Shown here: positions 16,620-17,419 of the stretch, one piece after another
Layout of the letters: each line of letters starts with the position of its first letter
How positions within the stretch are numbered: position 1 is the stretch's first letter
NCBI GenBank assembly: GCA_024243835.1
Contig: JALPMN010000548.1
Coordinates: forward strand, 1 to 17,419
DNA from: Enteropsectra breve
Taxonomy: Eukaryota > Microsporidia
Direction: 5' to 3'
Length of the DNA: 17,419 bases
Position numbers and translations under genes: made by a program
The notes under the pieces: generated by a model
The model's input: the letters and a program-made list of their open reading frames with translations, nothing else
What the model was told of the DNA's origin: nothing
Database searches by the model: none

Positions 16620-16816
16620 ACTGCTGCGGTATCCTTGAGGTACCGGTCAACCTAAAAGAATTAAAGTAAAAAGGGATTTATTGTACTTGCGCCCTGCGCC
16701 GTCTACCTTATGCCGCTGTGGTCTAGATGCGGTCAACTTCATTAGGGTTCGGCAGGCTGGTAAATTTTTAATATTTTTTTTAAAACTAGTCCCTGGTTCA
16801 GGGCACTACAACTGCT
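16620..16816. mobile_element. 185-base insertion in the pseudogene flanked by ACTGCT
   Basis: The parent reads CTTTCGCTGCTTGATAATAA without a break, but the copy splits it: CTTTCACTGCT at 16615-16625, then 185 unrelated bases, then ACTGCTTGACAATAA from 16811. ACTGCT is therefore present on both sides (16620-16625 and 16811-16816), like a target duplication. The insert is richer in G and C than its surroundings (16690-16760), has a T run near 16770 and ends with a CCCTG-GTT-CAGGG hairpin at 16791-16803. No coding frame or tRNA fits. Confidence 0.5.
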
Positions 16817-16885
16817 TGACAATAAGCAAAATCCTAAAAATATTATCAGTGCTTTAAAAAGATTGCTAAAATGATTAAAAATTAG

Positions 16886-17260
16886 CCTGATTTTTAAATT
16901 TTTATAATGAGTGTTTCCCCTTATACAATTTTAATACTTCATAATTATTTCCTAAAATCAATTTATAAGAATTATGTATCACGCTGAGCCTTTTATACAT
17001 TGGACTTTATCGGTGGTCCAATTTTGGTGCAATATTAAGTTTAGCTTTGATAAATGATGTGTTAATTTAAAATATAGAGTGTAAGAATTGCATGACTAAT
17101 CAAAATGCTGTGTAAAAACTTGACATATAAATCCCCTTACAAAATACTTTCTTCATTGTATTACCATGATTGTTGATAACTGTATCTTATGCTGATATAA
17201 TATTTTTTGTTGTTTCAATTAAAGAGCATTTTTATTGTGAAATTATTTAATTTTTTATTT
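16886..17260. other. AT-rich spacer before ELF1
   Basis: Apart from a small hairpin (16999-17022) I see no gene or RNA in about 375 bases. The ELF1 promoter should lie at the right end. Confidence 0.5.
16999..17022. repeat. 7-bp hairpin
   Basis: ATTGGAC (16999-17005) pairs with GTCCAAT (17016-17022) around ten bases. It could be a transcript end or chance. Confidence 0.4.
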
Positions 17261-17264
17261 CCCC
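17261..17264 (+). promoter_or_regulatory. CCCC start-proximal signal of ELF1
   Basis: TTTCCCCAATGGGG has CCCC one base before the ATG at 17266. Confidence 0.6.
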
Positions 17265-17265
17265 A

Positions 17266-17419
17266 ATGGGGCGCGGGAAAAAGAGAGCACGGACCAAAAT
17301 AAAGAGAAAAGCACCATTAAAAATTGAGACCAGATTTGACTGTCTGGTGTGCAACCACGAGAATGTAGTGCAGTGTAAATTGAATAAAAGCACGAGCCAG
17401 GGGGTTGCGTTTTGCACCT
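17266..17419 (+). CDS. ELF1: Transcription elongation factor ELF1 (ELOF1), N-terminal part, cut by the right edge
   Basis: ELF1 is a small zinc-binding protein that rides on RNA polymerase II and helps it pass nucleosomes. The 51 codons visible start MGRGKKRARTKIKRKAPLK, the basic tail that touches DNA, and continue ETRFDCLVCNHE, the first CxxC zinc pair of the family consensus (TxFxCPFCNHE). VVQCKLNKSTSQGVAFCT matches the family's VxCKxDxxxxxGxxxCxxC, with the window ending between the two cysteines of the second pair. The family is about 80-145 residues long, so perhaps half is missing. The match over this span is strong, and CCCC before the ATG supports the start. Confidence 0.93.
   Translation, partial: MGRGKKRARTKIKRKAPLKIETRFDCLVCNHENVVQCKLNKSTSQGVAFCT

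Larger units (their letters stand above)
14806..16885 (+). pseudogene. Decayed 5'-truncated duplicate of the Tel2-like gene
   Basis: From about 14806 the DNA aligns to the Tel2-like gene from about codon 242, and stays alignable to the shared end AATTAGCC, where its stop TAG is at 16883-16885 (parent 14346-14348). The first third is absent. Visible breaks: a 2-base deletion near 14871 (ATGTGCACC became ATGCACC), loss of about 95 bases near 15022, an insertion of about 467 bases, in-frame TAA at 15763-15765 (GAA in the parent), a +1 shift near 16048, TAA at 16208-16210, TAG at 16325-16327 (TGC in the parent) and a 185-base insertion near 16626. Long blocks stay similar: 15781-16050 keeps about 73 of 90 parental residues. 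So it cannot make the full protein and is best called a pseudogene. Confidence 0.92.

Noticed and set aside
16349..16669. 106-residue frame as a separate gene
   Set aside because: It is the C-terminal remnant of the Tel2-like pseudogene. It begins at a TTG within the homologous frame and ends in the inserted sequence, with no start signal.
16711..16756. tRNA- or SINE-like A and B boxes (TGGTCTAGATG and GGTTCGGCAGG)
   Set aside because: The A box fits but the B box has two mismatches and the spacing of 27 bases is too short. No cloverleaf can be formed.

Overview
The window looks like nuclear DNA of a microsporidian, an intracellular parasite related to fungi. The reasons are that every gene is eukaryotic and intronless, the proteins are short versions of fungal or animal families (septin, POP1, CAF-1 large subunit, ELF1, an FG nucleoporin, a eukaryotic-type MscS), the DNA is AT-rich with moderate gene spacing, and six of ten genes carry CCC(C) or GGGG right before the ATG. 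That last trait is a described microsporidian start signal. The genus cannot be told from the sequence.

Layout: on the minus strand from the left edge there are five genes: a helical protein cut by the edge (1-503, possibly BAR-like), an FG nucleoporin (869-3253), a CAF-1 large subunit (3568-4905), a protein with helical, PH-like, serine-rich and coiled-coil parts that resembles the plan of meiotic axis proteins (5196-6521), and POP1 of RNase P/MRP (6788-7966). A plus-strand MscS channel (8385-10019) is convergent with a minus-strand septin (10138-10998). A small lysine-rich orphan (11426-11872, minus) follows. A plus-strand alpha-helical protein resembling Tel2/TELO2 (12069-14348) comes next. 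After it lies a decayed, 5'-truncated copy of its last two thirds (about 14806-16885), interrupted by two insertions. The start of an ELF1 zinc-finger gene (17266 onward) runs off the right edge. The two edge genes have no stop or no full length inside the window.

The genes are mostly nuclear housekeeping (nuclear pore, nucleosome assembly, RNase P/MRP, transcription elongation, perhaps PIKK maturation) plus a membrane channel and a septin. I see no operon logic or dedicated multi-gene system. The parts that deserve a second look are the decaying Tel2-like duplicate with its hairpin-bearing insert, the start-codon signals that move two gene starts, and the possible meiotic-axis protein.
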